NCBI GenBank assembly: GCA_910578795.1
Contig: CAJTSD010000017.1
Location: 1 to 64,000 of the forward strand
Origin: an uncultured Lachnospiraceae bacterium
GTDB lineage: Bacteria > Bacillota > Clostridia > Lachnospirales > Lachnospiraceae
Direction: 5' to 3'
DNA: 64,000 nucleotides
Below, in pieces: positions 34,736 through 44,156 of this stretch. The notes under the pieces are model-generated. The model was not told the origin of the DNA. It was given only the letters and a program-made list of their open reading frames with translations, and made no database searches. A program made the translations under genes and the position numbers. Position 1 is the stretch's first letter, and each line of letters starts with the position of its first letter.

Positions 34736-36033
34736 AAGTATTATGGCTGTGCAATATTATGCTCCCGTTTATAGCAAAAAATCTTGGACAGAAAATTATT
34801 GTCAAGGAAGGATGGCTTTCGGGATTAGTAAATAAACTCATCCTCAACCAAAAGAAAAATAACATAACGCTCGCTATTTGTTTTCCTGCATCGGATGATT
34901 TGAATATGGTAAAAACTGACCGGTCGCTTTTTGTAAAGGATAGAGCAGATGGAATTGACTATTATATTTTTCGGGAGGATACAGTGCATCCGGAAAATTA
35001 TGATGCAGGAATGGAAGAAAGTTTAGGGGCGGTGCTCAATGACTTTAAGCCGGACGTGCTTCATATATTCGGAACGGAATATCCGCACACGCTTGCCTGT
35101 GTGAAGGCATTTCATAATCCCAAACGCACGTTGATTGGAATACAGGGGCTTTGCAGTGCGATTGCCGATGTGTATATGGCAGATCTGCCACTCGCGGCAC
35201 AAAAGAAAAAGACTGTTCGGGATATACTAAAAAAAGACGGGCTTTTTCAACAGCAGGAAAAGTTTAAAAAGCGCGGAGAATATGAAAAGGAGGCGCTTTC
35301 CCTTGTCGGTCATGTCACCGGGAGGACGGATTTTGACCGGGAGATGACAAAGAAGCTTGCGCCGAAGGCAAAGTACCATTTTATGAATGAAACGCTTCGG
35401 AGTGAGTTCTATGCAAATACATGGAATATTGATAAGATTGAGCAGCATTCCCTGTTTTTGAGCCAAGGAAATTATCCGATTAAGGGGCTGCATTATGTGC
35501 TTGACGTTTTGCCGGAAATTGTTGAGGAGTATGAAAATACAATGGTTTATGTGGCGGGAGATGTCATTACGGCACATGGAAGCCTGCGGGACAAAATCAG
35601 GCTGTCAGGCTATGGGAAATATTTACTTAATCAAATCAAAAAGAATAAGCTCGAGGATCATGTGAAGTTTGTGGGAAGACTTCACTCGGATAGAATATGT
35701 GCCCGATTTTTAAAAACACATATTTTTCTATGCCCGTCGGCAATCGAGAATTCACCAAATTCCGTGGGAGAAGCAATGCTGTTGGGAGTGCCTGTTGTTT
35801 CGGCGGATGTGGGCGGTGTGCACAATCTTCTGACGGACAAAAAAGACGGGCTGCTTTATCCCAAGGATAAGCCAAAGCGTTTAAAGGATGCGATTTTACA
35901 GATTTTTGAGGATGATAAGCTTGCGATGTATTTTTCTGCAAATGCACGGGCACACGCAATGCAGACACATGATCCGGACACGAATTATAACAGACTGATG
36001 GAGATTTATCATGAAATTAACAATTGTGTCTAA
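34732..36033 (+). CDS. Family 4-like glycosyltransferase
   Basis: A 433-residue GT-B fold enzyme. The C-terminal Rossmann domain carries FVGRLHSDRI, FLCPSAIENSPNSVGEAMLLGVPVV (the E-x7-E motif of retaining GT4 enzymes) and DVGGVHNLLTDKKDGLLY. The N-terminal domain includes VLHIFGTEYPHT. AATGGAGGATAC precedes the ATG. It overlaps the next gene by 23 bp. Confidence 0.9.
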   Translation: MKVLWLCNIMLPFIAKNLGQKIIVKEGWLSGLVNKLILNQKKNNITLAICFPASDDLNMVKTDRSLFVKDRADGIDYYIFREDTVHPENYDAGMEESLGAVLNDFKPDVLHIFGTEYPHTLACVKAFHNPKRTLIGIQGLCSAIADVYMADLPLAAQKKKTVRDILKKDGLFQQQEKFKKRGEYEKEALSLVGHVTGRTDFDREMTKKLAPKAKYHFMNETLRSEFYANTWNIDKIEQHSLFLSQGNYPIKGLHYVLDVLPEIVEEYENTMVYVAGDVITAHGSLRDKIRLSGYGKYLLNQIKKNKLEDHVKFVGRLHSDRICARFLKTHIFLCPSAIENSPNSVGEAMLLGVPVVSADVGGVHNLLTDKKDGLLYPKDKPKRLKDAILQIFEDDKLAMYFSANARAHAMQTHDPDTNYNRLMEIYHEINNCV

Positions 36034-37225
36034 TTATATCAATCATCATCAGATTCCGATGGCAAATGAGTTGTATCAAAAGCTTGGGGATGACTTTGCG
36101 TTTATACAGACTTCTCCTATGGAGGAGGACCGCGTAAAAATGGGGTGGGGAAGTGAGGTTGCCTATATTCCTTACTTAAAGCTTTATTATGAGGAAGAAC
36201 AATACTGTGCGGACTTGATTTTACAGAGTGATGTTGTTGTTTTTGGCGGTGTCGAGGATGAAAGTTATATTAAGCCGAGGCTGCACGCGGGTAAAATTGT
36301 GATTCGTGCGAGTGAGCGGCTTTACCGGGAAGGTCAGTGGAAATCAATCTCGCCGAGAGGAAGAAAAAAGAAGTATGAGGATCATACGCAGTATGCCGAT
36401 GCACCGGTATATCTTTTGTGTCATGGGGCGTATGTAGCGTCGGATTTTGAGATTGTCCATGCATATCCGAACAAGAAATTTATGTGGGGATATTTTCCGG
36501 CAGTTCATACTTACGAATTTAATGATTTGTTTTTTCGCAAGCAGCATGTGGACGCTACCGGGAAGGAACAGGTCCGCATTTTGTGGGCGGGTCGTTTTTT
36601 AAAGTTAAAGCATCCGGAATATGCCGTAAAGGCTGCACGGTTTCTGAAAAGCCAGGGGATTTCTTTTCATCTTGACATGGTGGGAGGCGGAATACTTGAG
36701 GAGCGCTTAAAACGGATGACAGCGCGTTACCAGCTAAATCAGGAAGTGACGTTTCACGGGTTTCAACCGCCGCAGAGCGTACGGGAGTATATGGAAGAGG
36801 CGGATATTTTTCTGTTTACCAGCAATTATTTAGAAGGCTGGGGAGCCGTATTAAACGAGGCGATGAACAGTGCGTGTGCGGTGGTGGCAGGACATGGTAT
36901 CGGAGCCGTGCCGTTTCTTTTAAAGCATGGCGAAAACGGATTGGTATACAAAACAGGATGTTTTAAGGAATTTCGGGAAAGCGTTTTAAGACTTTGCAAA
37001 GATCAGAAGCTTCGAAAGCAGCTTGGAATGAATGCGTATAATACAATGATAAAAGAATGGAATCCCAAGACGGCGGCGGACAGGCTTTGTCGTTTTAGCG
37101 AAGGACTTTTAAAGGGAGAGGTAACACCGGAGAGGACAGGACCGCTGAGTATAGCGCCTGTTATTCATCCGAAGGAAGGCTATCGTTATACGCATAAGGG
37201 GCAGTGTAAGCAAAACAACGGGTGA
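36011..37225 (+). CDS. Family 4 glycosyltransferase
   Basis: A 404-residue GT-B enzyme: N-terminal LTIVSNYINHHQIPMANELY, then ILWAGRFLKLKHPEYAVKAA, HLDMVGGG, and TSNYLEGWGAVLNEAMNSAC (E-x7-E). The N-terminal NHHQ pattern is common in enterococcal and lachnospiral cps GT4 enzymes. It extends 44 residues beyond the core with a basic tail. Donor unknown. Confidence 0.9.
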   Translation: MKLTIVSNYINHHQIPMANELYQKLGDDFAFIQTSPMEEDRVKMGWGSEVAYIPYLKLYYEEEQYCADLILQSDVVVFGGVEDESYIKPRLHAGKIVIRASERLYREGQWKSISPRGRKKKYEDHTQYADAPVYLLCHGAYVASDFEIVHAYPNKKFMWGYFPAVHTYEFNDLFFRKQHVDATGKEQVRILWAGRFLKLKHPEYAVKAARFLKSQGISFHLDMVGGGILEERLKRMTARYQLNQEVTFHGFQPPQSVREYMEEADIFLFTSNYLEGWGAVLNEAMNSACAVVAGHGIGAVPFLLKHGENGLVYKTGCFKEFRESVLRLCKDQKLRKQLGMNAYNTMIKEWNPKTAADRLCRFSEGLLKGEVTPERTGPLSIAPVIHPKEGYRYTHKGQCKQNNG

Positions 37226-37230
37226 TATTT

Positions 37231-38349
37231 ATGAAAAAAATAAAGAGCAGAATTTATGTCTGTCATACGTTTTACCATGTATATGTGTCAATTTTAAAAG
37301 AAATGAAGGTGCAACGGGAAACGCCGCCTTCCGAATATCAAAAGGCGGATCTTGCGCTGAGTGCAATTTCCACTGATTTTGAAAACTTGGGCGAACGCCT
37401 TGGACGTACTGGTATTTTTGACACGGTTTTTGCACTGGATGAAAAGCGCGAGGACTTTTTTCCGGAGCTTGCGAAATACCGGGCGAATTATAGCAATGTG
37501 GTAAAGCATATGGTAAACCGCATGATTTTTACCAAAAAGCTCGCAAAATATGAAATACCGTATATGGAAATCATTGATTTTAAGGCGTATGGGGATATTT
37601 ATGTTTTTTGTGACAGTGATCCGATTGGGTATTATCTGAATTACCGGCATATTTATTACCATGCAGTGGAGGACGGGCTGGACTGTCTGAAAAATTTGGA
37701 TGACGCATATGTGGCAAACAGTTCCCATTTTAAATTAAAGACCTGGTTTTCACGCAGAAACCTTATTTTTATCATGAACGGATGGGGAAAATACTGTTTG
37801 GATATGGAAATTAATGACAGAAGTGTTGTGCCGACGGACTGTCCGCGCTTTGTGGAAGTACCGAGAAAACCGCTGGAAGCAGCTTTGACCGCGGAACAGA
37901 AAAAGCTGATGATACAGGCTTTTATTGAGGATGCGGATGCACTGATGAATCAGTTAAAGCCTTCTTTTGAGGGCGAGGAATTTGCCTGCTTCCTGACTGA
38001 ACCGCATCCTGTGGATGAGGAGGCGCGTAAGAAGGTCTGCTTGGATGTGATTGCGCAATACTGTAAAGGGTATCGGGTGTTGATCAAACCGCATCCGAGG
38101 GATTTGATTGATTATGCAAAGCTTTGCCCTGATGCAGTGGTGCTTCGGGGGCGGTTTCCCGTGGAGGTTTTGAATTTTTTTGAAGGCTTAAAAATAAAAC
38201 GTGCCGTGTCCATTGTCACAACGGCGATGAACAATATGGATTTTGTGGAGGAAAAGATGAATCTTGGCGCTTCTTTTTGGGATGCGTATGAGGATCCGGA
38301 AAAACACGCATATAATAAGAAAGCAGGACTAACGCTTGCAAACGGTTAG
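37231..38349 (+). CDS. GT52/polysialyltransferase-like glycosyltransferase
   Basis: A 372-residue protein. N-terminal IYVCHTFYHVYVSILKE, a middle YYHAVEDGLDCL and the C-terminal VLIKPHPRDLIDY followed by VSIVTTAMNNMDF match the pattern of GT52/capsular sialyltransferases, in which the KPHPRD segment is the conserved block that binds the CMP donor. The operon downstream makes CMP-pseudaminic acid, a sialic-acid-like sugar, so a pseudaminyltransferase role is attractive. This is inference; substrate is not visible. GGTGAT in front supports ATG 37231 over GTG 37222. Confidence 0.75.
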   Translation: MKKIKSRIYVCHTFYHVYVSILKEMKVQRETPPSEYQKADLALSAISTDFENLGERLGRTGIFDTVFALDEKREDFFPELAKYRANYSNVVKHMVNRMIFTKKLAKYEIPYMEIIDFKAYGDIYVFCDSDPIGYYLNYRHIYYHAVEDGLDCLKNLDDAYVANSSHFKLKTWFSRRNLIFIMNGWGKYCLDMEINDRSVVPTDCPRFVEVPRKPLEAALTAEQKKLMIQAFIEDADALMNQLKPSFEGEEFACFLTEPHPVDEEARKKVCLDVIAQYCKGYRVLIKPHPRDLIDYAKLCPDAVVLRGRFPVEVLNFFEGLKIKRAVSIVTTAMNNMDFVEEKMNLGASFWDAYEDPEKHAYNKKAGLTLANG

Positions 38350-38384
38350 CGGTGGCAGATTTAGAGAGGAGCATAAGTATCTAA

Positions 38385-40142
38385 ATGCTGAAAATATTAA
38401 AAAAGATAAACATTTTAATGGATAGAAAGCAAAAGGGACAGATGGCGCGGCTGCTTGTGATGATGATTATCTCAGCAGGGCTGGAAACAGGCGCCGTGAT
38501 GATGGTTATGGCGGTGGTGCAGCTGATCATCAATCCGGTGGTGTTAGAGCAGGGGGAAACGTACAAAAAAATATGTGCGCTGCTTCATTTGCAGAATACG
38601 GTGCAGTTTTCCGTGCTTGCGATTTTGTTTTTGATCGGGCTTTATGCGGCGAAAAATATCTTTGCATTTTTTCTGCAGAGAAATCTTTACCGGTTTGTGT
38701 TCAGTAATCAGTTTCAAACGGCGTCCAGCCTTATGAAAAACTTTGTACGGCGTGAGTATGAGTTTTATCTTGATGCGGAAACATCCGTGATTCAAAGAAG
38801 TATTACGGCGGACGTGAGCAATATGTATGCGTTGATTCTATCGGTATTGCAGATTGCGTCGGAAGCAATTGTGGTTGTGTTTCTGGTGGCGGCGCTTGCG
38901 ATTGAGGATCCTGTGATGACCGTTGTGATTGCGGCACTTTTGGGCGTGACGCTTGTGGTAATTAAAAATATCATTAAACCGATTATGAATCGTACTGGTA
39001 AGGAAAACCAGGATTTTGGCGCATCAATGTTTGCATGGATTTCACAGACGGTACAGGGAATCAAAGAGATTAAGGTTGCGGGGCGTGAGCAGTATTTTAT
39101 CGGGGAGTACTGCAAGGTCGGTGAAGGGTATGTCAAAGCGATGGAGCGGTTCAGTCTATTTAATAACACCCCGAAGCTTTTGATAGAAACCGTGTGTATT
39201 GCGGGACTTTTAGGTTATATTATGGTGCTGATTCTGATTGGAGCGGATGTGTCGTCAATGGTATCGCTTTTTGCGGCGTTTGGAATTGCGGCGATGCGCC
39301 TTTTGCCGGCGGCAAGCCGTATTAACAATCAGATGACGAGCATGGCGTTTAATGAGCCGTTTTTCTTTAATGTGAGTGATAATTTAATTGAAGAAACCGA
39401 TGAGGAGCATACGGATATCTCCTATGCGGTGGTGGCAAAGGAAAAGCTTCCGGTTACAAGAGAGGTCAAACTTGCGGGCATTACCTATCATTATCCGAAC
39501 TCGGACAAGCTGATTTTTGACAACGCGACGGTCAGCTTTCCGATTGGCAAGTCGATTGGAATTAAGGGCGCCAGCGGCGCGGGAAAGACGACGATTATTG
39601 ATATTCTGCTTGGGTTGTTGAAGCTGCAGGGCGGCAAGGTGCTTGCGGATGATGCGGATATTCAGGAGCATTACAGGGAATGGCTTGCAAATGTGGGGTA
39701 TATTCCGCAGATGATTTTCCTGCTTGACGCGGATATCCGCAAAAATGTCGCATTTGGCGTGCCGGAGGAGGAGATTGACGACGAGAAGCTTTGGCATGCC
39801 TTAAAGGAGGCGCAGCTTGATGAATTTGTAAAGACGCTTCCCGAGGGAGTGCACACGGGAATCGGTGAGCGCGGCATCCGGCTCTCGGGCGGACAGCGGC
39901 AGCGAATCGGAATTGCACGGGCGCTTTATAACGATCCGGAGGTTTTAATTTTGGACGAGGCAACTTCGGCATTGGATAATGAAACGGAGGCGGCGATTAT
40001 GGAGTCCATAAACAGGCTGCACGGTAAAAAAACACTTGTTATTATTGCGCACCGGCTACAGACGATTGAGAAATGTGATATGGTGTTTGTGGTGGAAGAC
40101 GGAAAAATTGTAATGGAAAGACAGGGGGATTCGCAAAGATGA
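38385..40142 (+). CDS. ABC transporter, PglK/MsbA-like lipid-linked glycan flippase
   Basis: A 585-residue half-transporter: six transmembrane helices in the first 320 residues, then an ABC domain with Walker A GASGAGKTT, Q-loop YIPQMIFLLD, signature LSGGQRQRIGIARAL, Walker B VLILDEATSALD and the switch histidine IIAHR. As the cluster has no Wzx flippase, this protein is the likely exporter of the undecaprenyl-linked repeat, as PglK is in Campylobacter. It is preceded by a 35-nt gap and coupled (4-bp overlap) to the next glycosyltransferase. Confidence 0.9.
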   Translation: MLKILKKINILMDRKQKGQMARLLVMMIISAGLETGAVMMVMAVVQLIINPVVLEQGETYKKICALLHLQNTVQFSVLAILFLIGLYAAKNIFAFFLQRNLYRFVFSNQFQTASSLMKNFVRREYEFYLDAETSVIQRSITADVSNMYALILSVLQIASEAIVVVFLVAALAIEDPVMTVVIAALLGVTLVVIKNIIKPIMNRTGKENQDFGASMFAWISQTVQGIKEIKVAGREQYFIGEYCKVGEGYVKAMERFSLFNNTPKLLIETVCIAGLLGYIMVLILIGADVSSMVSLFAAFGIAAMRLLPAASRINNQMTSMAFNEPFFFNVSDNLIEETDEEHTDISYAVVAKEKLPVTREVKLAGITYHYPNSDKLIFDNATVSFPIGKSIGIKGASGAGKTTIIDILLGLLKLQGGKVLADDADIQEHYREWLANVGYIPQMIFLLDADIRKNVAFGVPEEEIDDEKLWHALKEAQLDEFVKTLPEGVHTGIGERGIRLSGGQRQRIGIARALYNDPEVLILDEATSALDNETEAAIMESINRLHGKKTLVIIAHRLQTIEKCDMVFVVEDGKIVMERQGDSQR

Positions 40143-41161
40143 AGCTTAGTATTGTAGTACCAGTCTATAATATGGCAGAAGGCAATAAGCTCCGTTTCTG
40201 TTTGGATTCTCTTGTAAACCAAACAATAGCAGATTATGAGATTATAGCGGTGGACGATGCGTCTACGGACAATTCGCTTGCCATTTTACAGGAATATGAA
40301 TCGAACTATCCCTGGAAGTTTAAAGTAATCCAGTCTTATGAGAACGCGAAACAGGGCGGTGCACGGAATAAGGGAATTGAGGCAGCAAGGGGAACGTGGA
40401 TTGGATTTGTCGATTCGGATGACTGGATTGCTCCTGACATGTATGAAAAGCTGATTCACAAAGCGGAACAGACTGGCGCTGACGTGGTTGGCTGTGATTA
40501 CTGTATGACGGATACGCAGAGCATGAAGGTCGGGAAGCTGATGCCGAACAATACGATGGACCAGACCGGGATTTTAGATCAGGAGAAGTATAAGCTGCTT
40601 GTTATGAATCCGGGCAGCATGGTGATTAAGGTGTATTTGAAGGAGGTAATTGACCGGCACCATCTTCGTTTTCCGGAGAAAACCTTTTATGAGGATAACT
40701 GCGCATCGCCTATTTGGATGCTTCATTTTGCGCATTTTGAGAAAGTGGAGGAGCCGCTTTATTATTATTATCAGCATGATTTGTCCACGGTACATGCGAT
40801 TAGTATGGAAAAATGCGAGGCAAGGCTTCTTATGGGAAAAAGGCTGATTGAGGAGGCGCGCAGATGCGGATTTTACAAGCCATACAGACAGGAGTTTGAA
40901 TTTGCGTTTTCCAAGCTATACTATATGAATACGCTGTTTACTTATATGCTTGGCATGAAGAAGCCAAGACTTGATTTTCTCAAACTGATTGCAGAGGGAA
41001 TGAAGCATGAATTTCCTGATTTTGAGGACAATATTTATTATCAGAGAGAATTTGACGAGGAGCAGAAGAAGCTTGCGGCAATGCATATGAAGTCACCGCT
41101 ACGCTTTTTGGTTTATTTTCAATTGTTATATTTTTACCGTAATCATATTAGAAAGAAATAG
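40139..41161 (+). CDS. Family 2 glycosyltransferase
   Basis: A 340-residue GT-A enzyme: LSIVVPVYNMAEGNKLRFCL, IAVDDASTDNS near residue 37 and GFVDSDDWI near residue 90. The long C-terminal region (residues 200-340), with AHFEKVEEPLYYYYQH, is the kind found in galactofuranosyl- and cps GT2 enzymes. It follows the ABC flippase with a 4-bp overlap, so both are probably co-translated. Confidence 0.88.
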   Translation: MKLSIVVPVYNMAEGNKLRFCLDSLVNQTIADYEIIAVDDASTDNSLAILQEYESNYPWKFKVIQSYENAKQGGARNKGIEAARGTWIGFVDSDDWIAPDMYEKLIHKAEQTGADVVGCDYCMTDTQSMKVGKLMPNNTMDQTGILDQEKYKLLVMNPGSMVIKVYLKEVIDRHHLRFPEKTFYEDNCASPIWMLHFAHFEKVEEPLYYYYQHDLSTVHAISMEKCEARLLMGKRLIEEARRCGFYKPYRQEFEFAFSKLYYMNTLFTYMLGMKKPRLDFLKLIAEGMKHEFPDFEDNIYYQREFDEEQKKLAAMHMKSPLRFLVYFQLLYFYRNHIRKK

Positions 41162-41182
41162 CAGGGATTAAAGGGGAACATT

Positions 41183-42673
41183 ATGCAGTTTACTTCGTTT
41201 GAATTTATAATCTTTTTTCCTATTGTTGTCCTGGTGTTTTATATTGTGCCTAAAAAGTTCAGGCAGATATGGCTTCTTTTGGCAAGCTATTATTTTTATA
41301 TGGGATGGAACGCAAAGTATGCGTTCCTGATCCTGATATCCACTTTGATTACGTACACATGTGCTGTTCTTATGGAGCATGCGGGCACCGGAAGCAAAAA
41401 AAAGCGTGTGGTTGTTTTGACGGTAGGTCTTGTATTGAATCTAGGAATTTTGGCGTTTTATAAATATTTTTATTTCCTGCGTGATTCGATTGCTTCCATA
41501 CTTTCGGTGTTTGGAATAAAAATGGGAGCCTCAAGATTTGATATTCTGCTCCCAGTCGGAATTTCCTTTTATACCTTTCAGGCATTGGGATATATGATTG
41601 ATGTCTACAGGGGAACGGTCAAGGCGGAACGCAATTTTGTCCGGTACGCATTGTTTGTGTCGTTTTTTCCGCAGCTTGTTGCGGGACCGATTGAAAGAAG
41701 CGGACATTTACTGGGGCAGATTGAAGCGATATCACATAAGAAATCCTGGAATTTTGATAAAGTCACAAGAGGACTGCTTATGGTGCTGTGGGGTTTTTTT
41801 ATGAAAATGGTTATTGCGGACAGGGCAGCAGTATTTGTCAATCAGGTATTTGATAAGTATTACGTATATCATGGTGTGGCGCTTATACTTGCGAGCATTC
41901 TTTTTGCCGTGCAGATTTACTGTGATTTTGCGAGCTATTCTGTGATTGCGCTTGGCGCTGCAAGAATTTTGGGAATTGAACTTATGGTCAATTTTGAGGC
42001 GCCGTTTTTTTCAAGAAGTATCAGTGAACTTTGGAGACGCTGGCATATATCGTTGAGCTCCTGGTTTCGGGACTATCTGTATGTACCACTTGGCGGAAAC
42101 AGATGTTCGAGAGCGCGGAAATATTTTAACAATATGGTGACGTTTACAGTGAGCGGTCTTTGGCATGGCGCCAGCTGGAATTATGTTGTTTGGGGAGCAA
42201 TCCAGGGGGTGTATATTGTAATTGGTGATTTGCTAAAACCGCTTAAGACAGGGTTTCAGACATATTTTCATGTGCGGATAAAAGCGTTTGGTTATCAATT
42301 TTGTCAGGGATTATGTACATTTATTCTGTTTGTGCTGTCCCTGGTGTTTTTTCGGGCGGATACAGTAAAAGACGCGTGTTATTATTTGTACAGAATGTTT
42401 ACATCCTTTGATGTATGGTCCTTTTTTGATGAATCAATTTATCACTTAGGGCTTGAACGAAACGAGATGAATGTTATGTTAATCGGGATTGTGATTCTGA
42501 TTCTTGTGGATGCGTATTATGCGCGGAAAAAGGCATTGTTTGATGTGCTTGTAAAAGAGCAGCCGCTTGCCGTGCAGTATGTGATTGTGGCGGTATTGCT
42601 TGTTATGGTGATTGTGTTTGGCGTGTATGGCGAGGGATATGATGCGGCTCAGTTCATCTATTTCCAATTTTAA
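41183..42673 (+). CDS. MBOAT-family O-acyltransferase (AlgI/DltB-like)
   Basis: A 496-residue polytopic protein. FRQIWLLLASYYFYMGWN, FPQLVAGPIERSGHLL and SISELWRRWHISLSSWFRDYLYVPLGGNR are MBOAT signatures, and SGLWHGASWNYVVWG holds the invariant catalytic histidine. Such proteins move acyl groups across the membrane, with a partner SGNH protein placing them on a glycan (AlgI/AlgJ, DltB/DltD, PatA/PatB). The gene directly downstream is that partner. It likely acetylates the exopolysaccharide. Confidence 0.93.
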   Translation: MQFTSFEFIIFFPIVVLVFYIVPKKFRQIWLLLASYYFYMGWNAKYAFLILISTLITYTCAVLMEHAGTGSKKKRVVVLTVGLVLNLGILAFYKYFYFLRDSIASILSVFGIKMGASRFDILLPVGISFYTFQALGYMIDVYRGTVKAERNFVRYALFVSFFPQLVAGPIERSGHLLGQIEAISHKKSWNFDKVTRGLLMVLWGFFMKMVIADRAAVFVNQVFDKYYVYHGVALILASILFAVQIYCDFASYSVIALGAARILGIELMVNFEAPFFSRSISELWRRWHISLSSWFRDYLYVPLGGNRCSRARKYFNNMVTFTVSGLWHGASWNYVVWGAIQGVYIVIGDLLKPLKTGFQTYFHVRIKAFGYQFCQGLCTFILFVLSLVFFRADTVKDACYYLYRMFTSFDVWSFFDESIYHLGLERNEMNVMLIGIVILILVDAYYARKKALFDVLVKEQPLAVQYVIVAVLLVMVIVFGVYGEGYDAAQFIYFQF

Positions 42674-42689
42674 ACGGAGGATTAGTGCG

Positions 42690-44057
42690 TTGAAACGGAC
42701 AGGCTTTTCAAAAGTTGCAGCAGTAGTGTCTTTTTTTCTGTTAATCTGTTTTGTGCTTGGAATTACAGGGAAAATCGTACGTGCAAAGTTTATTGGGGAT
42801 TCTACCACGATTGTGGACGGGTTTTATGCGGAGAAGAAAAATGATATTGATGTAATCGTGATTGGGAGCAGCAACAGCTTCTGTACGGTGAATCCGCTTG
42901 TATTGTACGAGGAATACGGGATTGCGGCATATGATTTTGGCAGCTCGTCGCAGCCGATGAATATTTCCCTGCTTTATCTCAAGGAGGCGTTAAAACGACA
43001 AAAACCGAAGGTTGTGGCACTTGAGATTAATATGATGGCAGGAGACAGTATCAACAGTAAAAATGAGGCTGGACTGCGTTGGGGATATACGGACATTCCG
43101 CTTTCCGTTGATAAGCTCAAATGTATTTATCAGTCCGTTGGGGCGGTGAATGCAGAGTATTTTTCCTATGTATTTCCGGTGTTTCGCTATCATAACCGTT
43201 GGAAAGAGTTAAGCAAAATTGATTACACATATTTTTATCAGGATAAGACAAACTATACAAAGGGATATTTGGAAACGCAGTCTGTCACAGAGCAGGCAGT
43301 CCGACTGAACGACTATGAATATGAGGGCGAAGCATGGATTGGGGACGCGAATATTGTCTGTCTTGATGAGATGGCAGCATTGTGCAGAAAAAACAATGTG
43401 GAGCTGCTGCTTTTTAAGTCACCCAAAGAAAACTGGCACCAGTATGAAACAGAGGCAATCAGGACGCTGGCAGACGAGCGCGGACTTTTGTTTGTGGATT
43501 ACAATGAGCTTCATCATAAGGGTGAACTTGAACTTGATCTGACGGCTGATTTTCGGGATGGAGATCATCTCAATGACTTTGGGGCAAAAAAGGTTACGAG
43601 TCATTTGGGGGCTTATCTGAAAGAGCATTTTGAGCTGCCTGACAGGAGAGCGGATTCGGAGCCGAATTCGTGGGACGAGGCTTGTGATTATAAGCGAAGG
43701 AGCGGCTGGCAGGATTTTATGGCGGCAGAAACGGCGCAGGAGTGCTTCAATCAGCTGGTTGACGATGAACATTTAGTGATTATCGTGACACGGACCGATT
43801 ATGGGACAGGAAAGAAAACGAAGGTGCAGCAGTGGGTGTATCAAAACTGTAAAATGGCATTGAACGTGGAATGGGAAGACAACGGGATCCGGCATATGAG
43901 GATAGGAAAAAGTGAGCTTGTGCTGTCAAAGCTTGGCGGTGTCTGTCAGGTGCTGATTGACGGAGAGGATCAGTTCCAGGCAGGAAACAGGTGGAATATC
44001 ATTGTTTATGATAAGATTGTGAAAGCTGTCACCGCAAATCTTGTTTTTGAAGAATAG
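42690..44057 (+). CDS. SGNH/DltD-like acyl-transfer partner protein
   Basis: A 455-residue protein with an N-terminal signal anchor (VAAVVSFFLLICFVLGI) and an extracytoplasmic SGNH hydrolase-like domain: VIVIGSSNSFCTVN with the nucleophile serine, and DGDHLNDFGAKKV with the catalytic Asp-x-x-His. The C-terminal 120 residues form an extra domain I cannot name. It starts at TTG 42690, 9 nt behind GGAGG, 16 nt after the MBOAT gene, as expected for the acylation pair. A weak GTTC/GAAC hairpin with a T run follows the stop. Confidence 0.85.
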   Translation: MKRTGFSKVAAVVSFFLLICFVLGITGKIVRAKFIGDSTTIVDGFYAEKKNDIDVIVIGSSNSFCTVNPLVLYEEYGIAAYDFGSSSQPMNISLLYLKEALKRQKPKVVALEINMMAGDSINSKNEAGLRWGYTDIPLSVDKLKCIYQSVGAVNAEYFSYVFPVFRYHNRWKELSKIDYTYFYQDKTNYTKGYLETQSVTEQAVRLNDYEYEGEAWIGDANIVCLDEMAALCRKNNVELLLFKSPKENWHQYETEAIRTLADERGLLFVDYNELHHKGELELDLTADFRDGDHLNDFGAKKVTSHLGAYLKEHFELPDRRADSEPNSWDEACDYKRRSGWQDFMAAETAQECFNQLVDDEHLVIIVTRTDYGTGKKTKVQQWVYQNCKMALNVEWEDNGIRHMRIGKSELVLSKLGGVCQVLIDGEDQFQAGNRWNIIVYDKIVKAVTANLVFEE

Positions 44058-44090
44058 TTCTTTGCGGAACAGTTTTTCGTACAGATATTT

Positions 44091-44119
44091 TGACGTTTTT
44101 GGAAAGATATGGTAATATT
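44091..44119 (+). promoter_or_regulatory. Promoter of the pseudaminic acid operon
   Basis: TTGACG (44091-44096), exact 17-nt spacer, TAATAT (44114-44119). With AGGGAGGAAC ahead of pseB this gives a leader of about 30 nt, marking a new transcription unit. Confidence 0.8.
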
Positions 44120-44156
44120 AAATTAATTATGCAGTTGAATTTAGGGAGGAACATAT